The notes: generated from the sequence alone by a model not told the origin. DNA of 13,069 bases from an uncultured Magnetococcales bacterium (GCA_903913345.1 CAIWLA010000520.1:1-13069), one strand, 5' to 3'; positions 6,527 through 12,960 are shown, numbered from the stretch's first letter. Made by a program: numbers and translations.

Positions 6527-7842
6527 GCGACTGCCTCCTTTTGATTTCCAATGGTACCCAGTTCGCGAGCCAGAGTGTCGAGGCCCGATGCCCTCAAATG
6601 TATTTTTACATCACCTTTTTCCACCTCGACCCTGTCGATGAGAAGTTGGACCAGTCGTTGCTGTTCCACCGGGAACAGTTCCTCCCAAACAGGATCAAGC
6701 CGACGCAGCGCATCGATGACATCCCGTTCCATGATCCCACTGTCTTCCGTGTTGCTAACCTGCCAAGTCTTGACAACCATTTCTGGCGACCTCAGCATGG
6801 TGCGCACCTGCTGGATCACCACGGCCTCGATCTCTCCAGCGGCGACGGAGCGCAGGGGGCAGGCGTTGTGCCCGATCTTGATGGCGGTCTGGCAGAGATA
6901 GTACCGATACTGTCGGCCGTCTTTGCTGGTGAAGGACGGACTCATGGCCCGACCGCAATGGCGACACCGGATGACCCCTTTGAGCAAAGCCGGGGGATGC
7001 ACCCGATTGGCTCCCCGGCGGTGGGTGTTGGTCGACATGAGCGTGTGTACCTGCTCCCAGGTGTCACGGTCGATAATAGCCTCATGTTCGCCGGGAACAC
7101 TTTCCTCGCCCATGACGATTTCGCCCAGGTAGAGGCGGTTGGCCAGCATGCGGTAGAGGTAGCCCTTGTCGAGAAAATTGCCGGTTTTCGTCTTGACCCC
7201 GGCTGCGTCCAACTCTTGGACCAGCAGGGTGGCGGAGCCGCACTCCAGGAAACGCTGGTAGATGTGGCGCACGGTTTCCGCTTCGCTGGGGACGATCAAC
7301 AATTTACGGTTTTGCACTTCAAAACCTAATGGTATGTGTCCACCCATCCACATTCCTTTTCTTTTCGACGCGGCGAACTTGTCCCGGATGCGTTCCGCTG
7401 AAATTTCACGCTCGAACTGTGCAAATGAAAGTAATATGTTGAGCGTCAGCCGTCCCATTGAAGTTGTTGTGTTGAATGACTGGGTGATGCTGGCAAAGGT
7501 GACATTGCGCCGGTCGAACTGCTCTACCAGCTTGGTGAAATCCAGCAGGGAGCGGGTTAAACGGTCGATCTTGTAGACCACCACCACGTTGATCTTGCCC
7601 AACTCGATGTCCGCCAACAGGCGTTTCAAAGCAGGGCGTTCCAAATTTCCACCGGAAAAACCGCCATCGTCGTAGTGGTCTGGCACCAGAAACCATCCTT
7701 CTGACTTCTGGCTGGCGATGTAAGCTTCGCAAGCCTCCCTCTGGGCGTCGAGGGAATTAAATTCCATGCTGAGACCTTCCTCAGTGGATTTCCGGACGTA
7801 CACCGCGCATCGCACTTTTTGTGTGGCTGGTTGTTTTGTCAT
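6523..7842 (-). CDS. Site-specific serine recombinase (large, resolvase/integrase type)
   Basis: The product is 439 residues from ATG 7842, set by AAGGAG about 8 nt upstream; the frame is open further (to 7950) but that stretch has no homology. The N-terminal resolvase catalytic domain carries YVRKS with nucleophile S19, then DGGFSG, the helix VVVYKIDRLTRSLLDF and FAQFEREISAERIRDKF. The recombinase DNA-binding domain follows (IPLGFEV, GYLYRMLANRLYLGEIVMG). The zinc ribbon CRHCGRAM...YYLC...NAC is at about 295-335, and a helical C-terminal tail completes it. Such enzymes integrate and excise phages and mobile islands through serine-linked double-strand exchange. It lies fourth in a five-gene operon with 4-nt overlaps on both sides. 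Its attachment sites are not identifiable here. Confidence 0.94.
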   Translation of the reverse strand: MTKQPATQKVRCAVYVRKSTEEGLSMEFNSLDAQREACEAYIASQKSEGWFLVPDHYDDGGFSGGNLERPALKRLLADIELGKINVVVVYKIDRLTRSLLDFTKLVEQFDRRNVTFASITQSFNTTTSMGRLTLNILLSFAQFEREISAERIRDKFAASKRKGMWMGGHIPLGFEVQNRKLLIVPSEAETVRHIYQRFLECGSATLLVQELDAAGVKTKTGNFLDKGYLYRMLANRLYLGEIVMGEESVPGEHEAIIDRDTWEQVHTLMSTNTHRRGANRVHPPALLKGVIRCRHCGRAMSPSFTSKDGRQYRYYLCQTAIKIGHNACPLRSVAAGEIEAVVIQQVRTMLRSPEMVVKTWQVSNTEDSGIMERDVIDALRRLDPVWEELFPVEQQRLVQLLIDRVEVEKGDVKIHLRASGLDTLARELGTIGNQKEAVA

Positions 7843-8282
7843 TCTTTTTCTCCTTGTTTCTTTAGCCCGAAGAAGACCCGCCCATTCCACTTGCTGCCAG
7901 TAATAAAGTTTGCAGCAGATGACAAGCTGCCAAACTTGCGTCCTTGGCATTCAAAACCATCGTCCAGGACGATGCAGCAATATTCCACCCCTTTCCAATC
8001 CCGGACCAATCGGGTACCAGGGAGGAGTCGATCCCCAGGCAGCCGCCTCGGCAACTCCGGTGTATCCTCTTCGTTGGCCAGTCGGTCCATCCGTTTCTCG
8101 GTTCTTTCCGGCACTCCACCGAGCGACAATTCTTGAATGCGGTGACCCAGCCGTCTCACCAGGAACTGCCTGTTGAAGGGCGGGGGGTCGGTCTTGGGAT
8201 GCAGTTCCGTCCATTTTTTCTTCAGGTCGGCGATTGGCATCTCCTGCAAGTCAGCCACCTGTTTGATGATATTTATTTTCAT
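7839..8282 (-). CDS. DUF2924 family protein, recombinase partner
   Basis: The 147-residue product starts at ATG 8282, chosen over an upstream in-frame start (8321) because AAAGGAG lies about 9 nt before it. The N-terminus (LQEMPIADLKKKWTELHPKT) and FNRQFLVRRLGHRIQEL are characteristic of DUF2924. The C-terminal half has GTRLVRDWKGVEYCCIVLDD then GFECQGRKFGSLSSAANFIT and WNGRVFFGLK, a small beta-rich fold. Members are repeatedly found just upstream of serine recombinases; the biochemical role is not known. The start overlaps the stop of the upstream gene and the stop overlaps the recombinase start, both by ATGA. Confidence 0.88.
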   Translation of the reverse strand: MKINIIKQVADLQEMPIADLKKKWTELHPKTDPPPFNRQFLVRRLGHRIQELSLGGVPERTEKRMDRLANEEDTPELPRRLPGDRLLPGTRLVRDWKGVEYCCIVLDDGFECQGRKFGSLSSAANFITGSKWNGRVFFGLKKQGEKE

Positions 8283-8470
8283 GGCCTTTCTCCTTTGGTT
8301 GTTTTTCGACCATAAGGCCATTGGTTGGGCGAGTTATCAACAGGAATTTTCTCCGTTTTTTGCTTTTCTCGCAGGCGGTGGATACCGGTGGCAAGGAGGG
8401 CAGCAACCTCGTCCAGACGTTCATCGTCGGTCATTTGAGTGGGGTGGGTCCAGACGGTAGCGGGTGCCAT
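8279..8470 (-). CDS. Small conserved-context protein of the recombinase operon, function unknown
   Basis: This 63-residue protein has a helical core, DDERLDEVAALLATGIHRLR, and a basic, disordered-looking tail. Proteins with this core are familiar directly upstream of DUF2924 genes, but no function is assigned. ATG 8470 was chosen because AAGGA lies 10 nt upstream. A TTG two codons earlier (8476) would give a TTGA overlap with the preceding stop, mirroring the ATGA overlaps elsewhere in the operon, and is a real alternative. Its stop overlaps the DUF2924 start. Confidence 0.65.
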   Translation of the reverse strand: MAPATVWTHPTQMTDDERLDEVAALLATGIHRLREKQKTEKIPVDNSPNQWPYGRKTTKGERP

Positions 8471-8472
8471 GA

Positions 8473-8685
8473 TCAATTGTTCCTTGGTTGCAGGAAAAAT
8501 TCTGCCATTTCTGTCGCCGGAACACCGGCAGCATCGGCCATGGCCCGCATGCGATCCAAGCGGGGAATTCGGGTTCTGTAGATGTAGTGGCGTTGGATTG
8601 TGGGCAAAGGAACGCCCGCCCGTTTGGCAAATTGTGTACGTGCCCTGCCTGACAGGGCGTTGAAATAGTCTTTCAGACTGAACAT
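8473..8685 (-). CDS. Small Cro/CI-like helix-turn-helix regulator heading the recombinase operon
   Basis: The 70-residue protein is nearly all a phage-type HTH domain: ARTQFAKRAGVPLPTIQRHY is the helix-turn-helix, and RLDRMRAMADAAGVPATEMA is the trailing helices. The start ATG 8685 has AAGGGGG about 8 nt upstream. As first gene of the operon with its own promoter, it probably regulates the recombinase unit, in Cro fashion, but this is inferred. The next gene follows after 2 nt (or overlaps, if TTG is used). Confidence 0.78.
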   Translation of the reverse strand: MFSLKDYFNALSGRARTQFAKRAGVPLPTIQRHYIYRTRIPRLDRMRAMADAAGVPATEMAEFFLQPRNN

Positions 8686-8722
8686 TATTGTTCCCCCTTA
8701 CGGTGAATGATCAATGCGGCGG

Positions 8723-8752
8723 TTTGTACCATACAGATTGAAAACAGGTCAA
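8723..8752 (-). promoter_or_regulatory. Promoter of the recombinase operon
   Basis: On the minus strand TTGACC (8752-8747, 5/6) is followed after 18 nt by TACAAA (8728-8723, 4/6), about 38 nt before the ATG of the HTH gene. It is the best sigma-70 candidate in the 8686-8988 intergenic stretch for this direction. Confidence 0.5.
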
Positions 8753-8847
8753 GCAAAATATCATCATGGAGATGAATTTTTCAACCCAAGGAAAATGAAT
8801 AAGTTTTGATGGGGTAGCCGTTCACCCAGACTGTTTGGTGGTGGTAT

Positions 8848-8858
8848 TCACCTCCTTA
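8848..8858 (+). other. Sequence identical to the 16S rRNA 3' tail (anti-Shine-Dalgarno)
   Basis: TCACCTCCTTA occurs in the intergenic region, matching the 3' end of bacterial 16S rRNA over 11 nt. Read on the other strand it is an extended Shine-Dalgarno (TAAGGAGGTGA), but no ATG, GTG or TTG follows at usable spacing. It lies about 130 nt upstream of the Arc-like gene. Confidence 0.4.
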
Positions 8859-8925
8859 GGCAAATAATCACTTGTCACGACCCTCCCTTTCTGGCAATGT
8901 GGAATACTCATGTCGGCGATGATAG

Positions 8926-8978
8926 TGTGGACTCCTCATCATCGTCAAGACAAAAAGAGTGGAGTCCACATTTTTTTT
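8926..8978 (+). promoter_or_regulatory. Inverted repeat plus T-run just upstream of the Arc-like gene (operator or attenuator)
   Basis: Perfect 10-bp arms TGTGGACTCC (8926-8935) and GGAGTCCACA (8961-8970) are separated by 25 nt and followed directly by eight T residues. The ribosome site GGAGGG starts at 8979. It could be a paired operator for the Arc-like repressor (autoregulation) or a leader terminator controlling read-through into the gene. The sequence does not decide between them. Confidence 0.6.
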
Positions 8979-8988
8979 GGAGGGCAGT

Positions 8989-9696
8989 ATGGTACGCCAA
9001 AGATTTCCAAGCGATGACGATCGGTACACGGTTTCCTTCCCTTCGGGTTTGAAGGAGCGAATCAAGGAGACCGCCAAGGACAACAACCGCACCATGAACG
9101 CGGAGATCATTGCCCGTTTAGAGGACAGTTTCGAGCCAAAGCCAGGAATCGGAGCTGCAGCCTTGGTGGGGGTGATTGATCTTGCCCTCTTCCGCGTCAA
9201 CCCTGTTTTTGTCTGCTTCAGGTATGCGTTTGTAGATGGAAATACAGGAGAACATACAGGGACAGATCTCCAGGATGACATCTTCAATCACTGGCAGAAG
9301 GAACTCCTGGACCTGGGTATTGGCGATGCGGGAGAGATTGACCTGGAAGAGATGAGGGTTGAGGTGAGCGCAATGGCCAGTTTGACTTCGGATGGCGTCA
9401 ACTGGGTATGTGAGCAATCGGACATTCTGTCAGTTGGCCGATTGTCTGGCGACGTCGTCATGAATGAAGAGAGAAACGTCTTTCAGGCCAAGGCAAAGGC
9501 GGAAGATGCCTTCTTCGCCGCAGTTCGAAAACATCTCAATGACTTTACAGCAAAATTCCATGGTGGGGACGTGGATATCACCAACGGCCACATGTTGGAT
9601 TGGCCCAGGGAGTTGTTGAAAAGCCTGGGCCATCCGTTGCATGTGCACTACCTCTCGCCTCGTCCGTTGCCGAAGGGTGGACTGTTTGGGAGGTAG
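8989..9696 (+). CDS. Arc-type ribbon-helix-helix DNA-binding protein with large unknown C-terminal domain
   Basis: ATG 8989 is fixed by GGAGGG 4-5 nt upstream, giving 235 residues. Residues 1-50 match the Arc/Mnt family: a beta-strand DRYTVSFPSGLKERI, then helix KETAKDNNRTMNAEIIARLE. Arc proteins are dimeric phage repressors that insert the strand into the major groove. The remaining about 185 residues are not recognised; they contain a hydrophobic stretch (ALVGVIDLALFRVNPVFVCF) and helical segments such as AKAKAEDAFFAAVRKHLNDF. Arc itself is only about 53 residues, so the fusion is unusual. The gene converges on the S24 repressor gene with 5 bp between stop codons. Autoregulation through the upstream inverted repeat is likely but inferred. 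Confidence 0.75.
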   Translation: MVRQRFPSDDDRYTVSFPSGLKERIKETAKDNNRTMNAEIIARLEDSFEPKPGIGAAALVGVIDLALFRVNPVFVCFRYAFVDGNTGEHTGTDLQDDIFNHWQKELLDLGIGDAGEIDLEEMRVEVSAMASLTSDGVNWVCEQSDILSVGRLSGDVVMNEERNVFQAKAKAEDAFFAAVRKHLNDFTAKFHGGDVDITNGHMLDWPRELLKSLGHPLHVHYLSPRPLPKGGLFGR

Positions 9697-9711
9697 GAGT
9701 TTCAGAACTCC
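9696..9711. terminator. Hairpin between convergent genes
   Basis: GGAGTT-TCAG-AACTCC is a perfect 6-bp inverted repeat spanning the junction of the Arc-like and repressor gene ends. There is no T-run on either side, so it would be a weak bidirectional terminator at best. Confidence 0.35.
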
Positions 9712-10355
9712 CGACCCAACCACACCACCCGACCGAGCACCCGGAATTCGACGTCGCTGCTGACGTCCACCACGAACGGTGGATACTCTGCCGCGTTGTC
9801 ACTGATGACCTGCACCATGTTGCCGGGCAGTCGTTGCAGTCGCTTGACGTGAAGCATGTCGTCGTAGCGCAACACGTAGATCCGTCCGTTCTTGATTTCT
9901 GTGTCCTCTCTGTTGACGAGAATCACCGCTTTGTCTGGGATGGTGGGCTCCATGGAGTTACCTAGAACGCGGATGATGCCCAAGAAAGACTGCTGAAACC
10001 CCCGTTCAGTAATCCAATCGTAGCGGAAAAACAGCTCCTTTGACCGTTCCTCACTTTCCACCAGGCTGCCATGGCCTGCGCTGGCCTCGACATCAAACAC
10101 CGGCACGCTGACCACATCGATTTCCTCAAATCCATCTCTTGTTCCATGGGTGTGGTCCATCCAACCCAGCGGCAGTCCAGCCGCCACTTCGATTCTCCTG
10201 GCGATGGATGCGCCCACAGGTTTCTCCGCCGTGTAGGCGTGGAAGAGGGATGGGCTCATATCAATGGCATCGCCCATGGCCTTTTTCTTCCCGCCCCACC
10301 GCTCCTTCAGAAGGTACAGCAGATTGTTTTTTCGGATGGTGTTGGCGTCCAACAT
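9702..10355 (-). CDS. Phage CI/LexA-like repressor with S24 autoprotease
   Basis: The 217-residue product has an N-terminal HTH region (NLLYLLKERWGGKKKAMGDA then IDMSPSLFHAYTAEKP, about 10-65) and a C-terminal S24 peptidase. The likely self-cleavage bond is A93-G94 in VEASAGHGS. The nucleophile is S134 in GNSMEPTIPD and the general base is K171 in HVKRLQR. All key residues are present, so RecA-stimulated self-cleavage and SOS induction are expected. ATG 10355 was chosen over 10367 because GGAG lies 6 nt before it, while the upstream ATG has no ribosome site. The gene diverges from a strong promoter flanked by palindromic operators, the standard lysogeny switch arrangement. Confidence 0.92.
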   Translation of the reverse strand: MLDANTIRKNNLLYLLKERWGGKKKAMGDAIDMSPSLFHAYTAEKPVGASIARRIEVAAGLPLGWMDHTHGTRDGFEEIDVVSVPVFDVEASAGHGSLVESEERSKELFFRYDWITERGFQQSFLGIIRVLGNSMEPTIPDKAVILVNREDTEIKNGRIYVLRYDDMLHVKRLQRLPGNMVQVISDNAAEYPPFVVDVSSDVEFRVLGRVVWLGREF

Positions 10356-10409
10356 GTTCCTCTCCATTGGTGGTTGGTTGATAAATCCCGATTTTCAACA
10401 TGTTACAGT

Positions 10410-10428
10410 TTTCACCAAATTGGTGAAA
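10410..10428. promoter_or_regulatory. Palindromic operator 1 of the lysogeny switch
   Basis: TTTCACCAAATTGGTGAAA is a perfect 9-bp-arm palindrome with a one-base centre, in the divergent intergenic region. Size and odd symmetry are typical of a dimeric phage repressor operator. A half-site, ATTGGTG, recurs at 10366-10372. It is a candidate binding site for the S24 repressor. Confidence 0.7.
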
Positions 10429-10437
10429 GGAAAATTC

Positions 10438-10450
10438 TCAACCTGGTTGA
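10438..10450. promoter_or_regulatory. Palindromic operator 2 overlapping the early promoter
   Basis: TCAACCTGGTTGA has 6-bp arms around one base and overlaps the -35 box TTGACA (10447-10452). Its centre is 25 bp from that of operator 1. The sequence is only partly similar to operator 1 (shared TCA and CC positions), so it may bind the same repressor weakly or another protein. Confidence 0.45.
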
Positions 10451-10476
10451 CATGGCAGTTTCTGGCTTGCTATGCT
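10447..10476 (+). promoter_or_regulatory. Early promoter toward the ParB-like genes
   Basis: A perfect -35 TTGACA (10447-10452) is followed after 18 nt by TATGCT (10471-10476, 4/6 match). It fires away from the repressor gene, and its -35 is covered by operator 2, so repression by the S24 protein is expected. The transcript would have a leader of about 380 nt before the first confident gene at 10862. Confidence 0.65.
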
Positions 10477-10861
10477 TTTATCCACCAGGCAGATGAAGTA
10501 TAGCAACCCGGATGAGAGAAGGGAAGAGGATAAATTAACGACAGCGTGGATGGCATCGACACCGGCACATTCGCCCGCAGGGGGCCAAAACGTGTTGGAC
10601 TGCTGAACCCCATCGTCGTGACGCTCAAAAAAAGTCCGACAGATTTCATTTTCCGCCGGTATGTAAGGGGTAGGGAGCATGTGATGACGGATCTCCGGCA
10701 CCTCGTGCTGGTCAACGAACGTCCTGCCCATGCGTCCGTCCCAATGGCGGCCTGACAGGTACAACGGTTCCGCACGCATAGGGTTCATGGCCCGAAAGCC
10801 CGATATCCTGGCGGTCCTAGCGTGCGGTTTAACCAGGATTTTTCAGTAGGAGGAAGCAGAC
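10477..10861. other. Long leader region with ambiguous coding potential
   Basis: No confident gene is seen. On the plus strand a GTG frame (10546-10755, 69 codons) contains LLNPIVVT, the same motif as in the ParB-like protein downstream (LMNPIVVT), followed by FRRYVRGREHV, which could be a decayed ParB N-domain. On the minus strand a frame at 10438-10788 also has protein-like composition (FVDQHEVPEIRHHMLPTPYI) but no ribosome site. Near the end, ATCCTGG (10805-10811) and CCAGGAT (10833-10839) pair ahead of a T5 run, resembling an attenuator just before the AGGAGG of the next gene. Confidence 0.5.
10805..10843 (+). promoter_or_regulatory. Possible leader attenuator before the first ParB-like gene
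   Basis: The arms ATCCTGG and CCAGGAT (7 bp, perfect) flank a 21-nt loop and end in TTTTT, about 5 nt before the ribosome site. The arrangement resembles the inverted repeat plus T8 in front of the Arc-like gene. Confidence 0.4.
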
Positions 10862-11755
10862 ATGATTCAGATTCACTCAAACAAGCAGGTAAAGGTCACC
10901 CCGGTAGTGGCTGGCGATTGGCTCCAGCACAACATCTTTTCTCGCCAGCGGTCCATGCGTCCCCGCCATCGGGATGCCCTGGTGCAGGAGATCATTGCCG
11001 GGCGGTTCATTCAGGGCACCCAGATCCATTTTGTCCGATTCCGCAACGAGCAGCTTTTGGTCAACGGCCAACACACCTTGTCCGCCATCGAGAAGGCGGG
11101 TGTGCCGACAACTTTGACCGTGCTGATCTCCATCGCAGAGAGCATGGATGAGGTGGCCGAACTGTACTCCCGGCACGACAACCACCTGTCGCGCTCCGTC
11201 ATGGATTCCATCAAAGCCAGGGATTTGCACAACCAGATCGGGATGTCGCTGAAGCAGGCGACCAATGTAACAGCGGCACTCCGTTTTATCCAGGGCGGGT
11301 TCCGTTCTTCCCACGGCAAAGTCTGCCAGGAGGATGTCCTCACCGCAGTCAAGACGTGGGAAGAGGAAGGCAACGCCTTTTTCGAGGCCATCCAGGGTGG
11401 CGGAAATGATGCGGTGTTGCTCACGAAGGCCCCCGTCCTCTCGGTGGGCCTGGTTACCTTCCGGCACCAGGAGAAAAAAGCCCAGGAGTTCTGGCGGCAG
11501 GTGGCTCTGAACGACGGTCTGCGCAGCAATGACCCTCGCAAGATCCTGCACGAATTCGTTGATCTGACCCGCACCAATCGGGGGCCGTTCATTCGGGGGA
11601 ACAAGACGGTCACCCCGGCCTATGTGGCCAAGGCTGTGGCAGTCGCGTGGAATGCCTTTTTCTCTGGCAACTCCATCACCCGCATCAACGTCGTTGATCC
11701 AGAGCGGGAGATTGTGATCAAGGGCACGCCGTACAAGGGTCAACAGGAACAGTGA
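10862..11755 (+). CDS. ParB-N/DGQHR-like phage protein (first of a pair)
   Basis: ATG 10862 has AGGAGG about 9 nt upstream. The 297-residue product has a ParB-like N-terminal fold: RPRHRDALVQEIIAGRFIQG, then QLLVNGQHTLSAIEKAG (NGQH at 68-71), where ParB relatives have the nucleotide-binding G-x-R/H box. The middle is helical (DEVAELYSRHDNHLSRSVMD, a phage-type continuation). The C-terminus has AYVAKAVAVAWNAFFSGNSI then TRINVVDPE, a motif I associate with phage and mobile-element proteins of this class. Its biochemical role is unknown; binding of CTP or DNA is possible. Its stop overlaps the GTG of the next gene (GTGA), so the two are probably made in matched amounts. Confidence 0.65.
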   Translation: MIQIHSNKQVKVTPVVAGDWLQHNIFSRQRSMRPRHRDALVQEIIAGRFIQGTQIHFVRFRNEQLLVNGQHTLSAIEKAGVPTTLTVLISIAESMDEVAELYSRHDNHLSRSVMDSIKARDLHNQIGMSLKQATNVTAALRFIQGGFRSSHGKVCQEDVLTAVKTWEEEGNAFFEAIQGGGNDAVLLTKAPVLSVGLVTFRHQEKKAQEFWRQVALNDGLRSNDPRKILHEFVDLTRTNRGPFIRGNKTVTPAYVAKAVAVAWNAFFSGNSITRINVVDPEREIVIKGTPYKGQQEQ

Positions 11756-12960
11756 GCAGAGAGGATACCAAAGAGATGAACATGATTCCAATTGAAAATA
11801 TCGTGGTTGGCAAGCGTCTGCGGCAGATCCGTCAGGAGTCGGTGGATTCGTTGGCCAAGAGCATTGAGGAGATTGGGTTGATGAACCCAATTGTCGTGAC
11901 CCCCATCTTGGATGACGAGGGGCAGGAGACGGGCATGTTTCGCCTGATTGCCGGGAACCACCGGTTGGAGGCGTACAAGCAACTGGGTAAGACGGAGATC
12001 CCCGCCACCATTGGCACCGGTTCGGATGTGGACCAGCGGTTGGCCGAGATCGACGAGAATCTGTGCCGGGCAGATCTGACCCATCTGGAGCGGGCCGAGC
12101 ATCTGGCCGAGCGCAAATCACTGTATGAAACAAAGTACCCACAGACCAAACAGGGTACTGCTGGAGCCAATAAACGGTGGGATGCAATGCAAACGAACCA
12201 AAGTTCGTTTGCATCTGATACAGCTAAAAAAATCAGAAAAACAGAGCGTTGTGTTCAAGAGGCTGTTCGCCGCGCCAACAATATCAGCCAGGAGATCCGG
12301 GACTCCATCCGCGACGTGGCGAGCATCGCTGACAACAGTCTGGAACTGGACGCTCTCGCCAGTCTGGAAGAGTCGGAGCAGAAAGCGGCCGTGCGGGCGG
12401 TTCTGGATGGCAAGGCTCGCAGCATTCGTGATGTCGTCCGGCAAAAGGAGGAAGCCGCTCGTCCACAAGAGACCACCCCCAGTCGGCCCAGTGGGGAACA
12501 GGAGGACGCGACAGACACCAGCGACACACCCGTTCCGAACGGTGCTGTGGATTGGAAGCGTTTGGCCAAGGATGCGTCTGGCGAGGTGTTGGCGCAGAAG
12601 GAGCGGATCAGAACCCTGAACAAGGAGCGCACCGCCTTCAAGGCACGCATCAAGGAGTTGGAGGCCAGACTCTCCGAGCCGGTACCGCCCCCCGCCAGTC
12701 TCATGGCCGAGATGGAGGAGTGGAAGCGTCGCGCCCTGGAAGCGGAGGAACGGTGCATATACCTCGGGCATCAGTTGGGCGAAATCAATGCGGACCCCGT
12801 CCGGCAGAGTAGTCGTGGGGCCGCGATGAAAGCCATGTTGGACGAGTTGGAGAACAATCTGGCGACTGATCCAGGGGCTTTCCAAATGGAGATCCTGAAT
12901 ACGTTCGAGAGCCGTTTTAGTGACTTGGTGTTTCTGATCAAGAGCGTCACACGGCGGTAG
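11752..12960 (+). CDS. ParB/Spo0J-family DNA-binding protein, phage type (second of the pair)
   Basis: The 402-residue product has a ParB N-terminal domain: MIPIENIVVGKRLRQIRQES, IEEIGLMNPIVVT (about 38-50), FRLIAGNHRLEAYKQLG (63-79; the GNHR box is the likely CTP-binding motif), and IDENLCRADLTHLERAEHLA (about 100-119). A polar linker (TKQGTAGANKRWDAMQTNQS, 132-151) leads to a DNA-binding HTH region (FASDTAKKIRKTERCVQEAV, 153-172). The C-terminal part has a disordered stretch (about 235-262) and a coiled coil (about 281-335). GTG 11752 overlaps the previous stop, suggesting coupling; ATG 11776, with GAGAGG 11 nt upstream, is an equally credible start. No ParA gene is adjacent. Possible roles are plasmid-like partition of the element or transcription control. 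Confidence 0.88.
   Translation: MSREDTKEMNMIPIENIVVGKRLRQIRQESVDSLAKSIEEIGLMNPIVVTPILDDEGQETGMFRLIAGNHRLEAYKQLGKTEIPATIGTGSDVDQRLAEIDENLCRADLTHLERAEHLAERKSLYETKYPQTKQGTAGANKRWDAMQTNQSSFASDTAKKIRKTERCVQEAVRRANNISQEIRDSIRDVASIADNSLELDALASLEESEQKAAVRAVLDGKARSIRDVVRQKEEAARPQETTPSRPSGEQEDATDTSDTPVPNGAVDWKRLAKDASGEVLAQKERIRTLNKERTAFKARIKELEARLSEPVPPPASLMAEMEEWKRRALEAEERCIYLGHQLGEINADPVRQSSRGAAMKAMLDELENNLATDPGAFQMEILNTFESRFSDLVFLIKSVTRR
12187..12214. repeat. Perfect 12-bp hairpin inside the ParB-like gene
   Basis: ATGCAAACGAAC (12187-12198) and GTTCGTTTGCAT (12203-12214) are exact reverse complements with the loop CAAA. It codes for the polar linker between the ParB domain and the HTH. A palindrome this long in coding sequence is unlikely by chance; candidates are a cis partition site (parS-like), a recombination scar or an RNA structure. 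Confidence 0.8.

Noticed and set aside
8847..8858. Extended Shine-Dalgarno on the minus strand (TAAGGAGGTGA)
   Set aside because: No ATG, GTG or TTG lies at usable spacing downstream on that strand, so it does not mark a gene start.
10438..10788. Minus-strand 116-codon frame in the early leader
   Set aside because: Amino-acid composition is fairly natural, but there is no ribosome site, it runs across the early promoter and operator 2, and no family is recognised.
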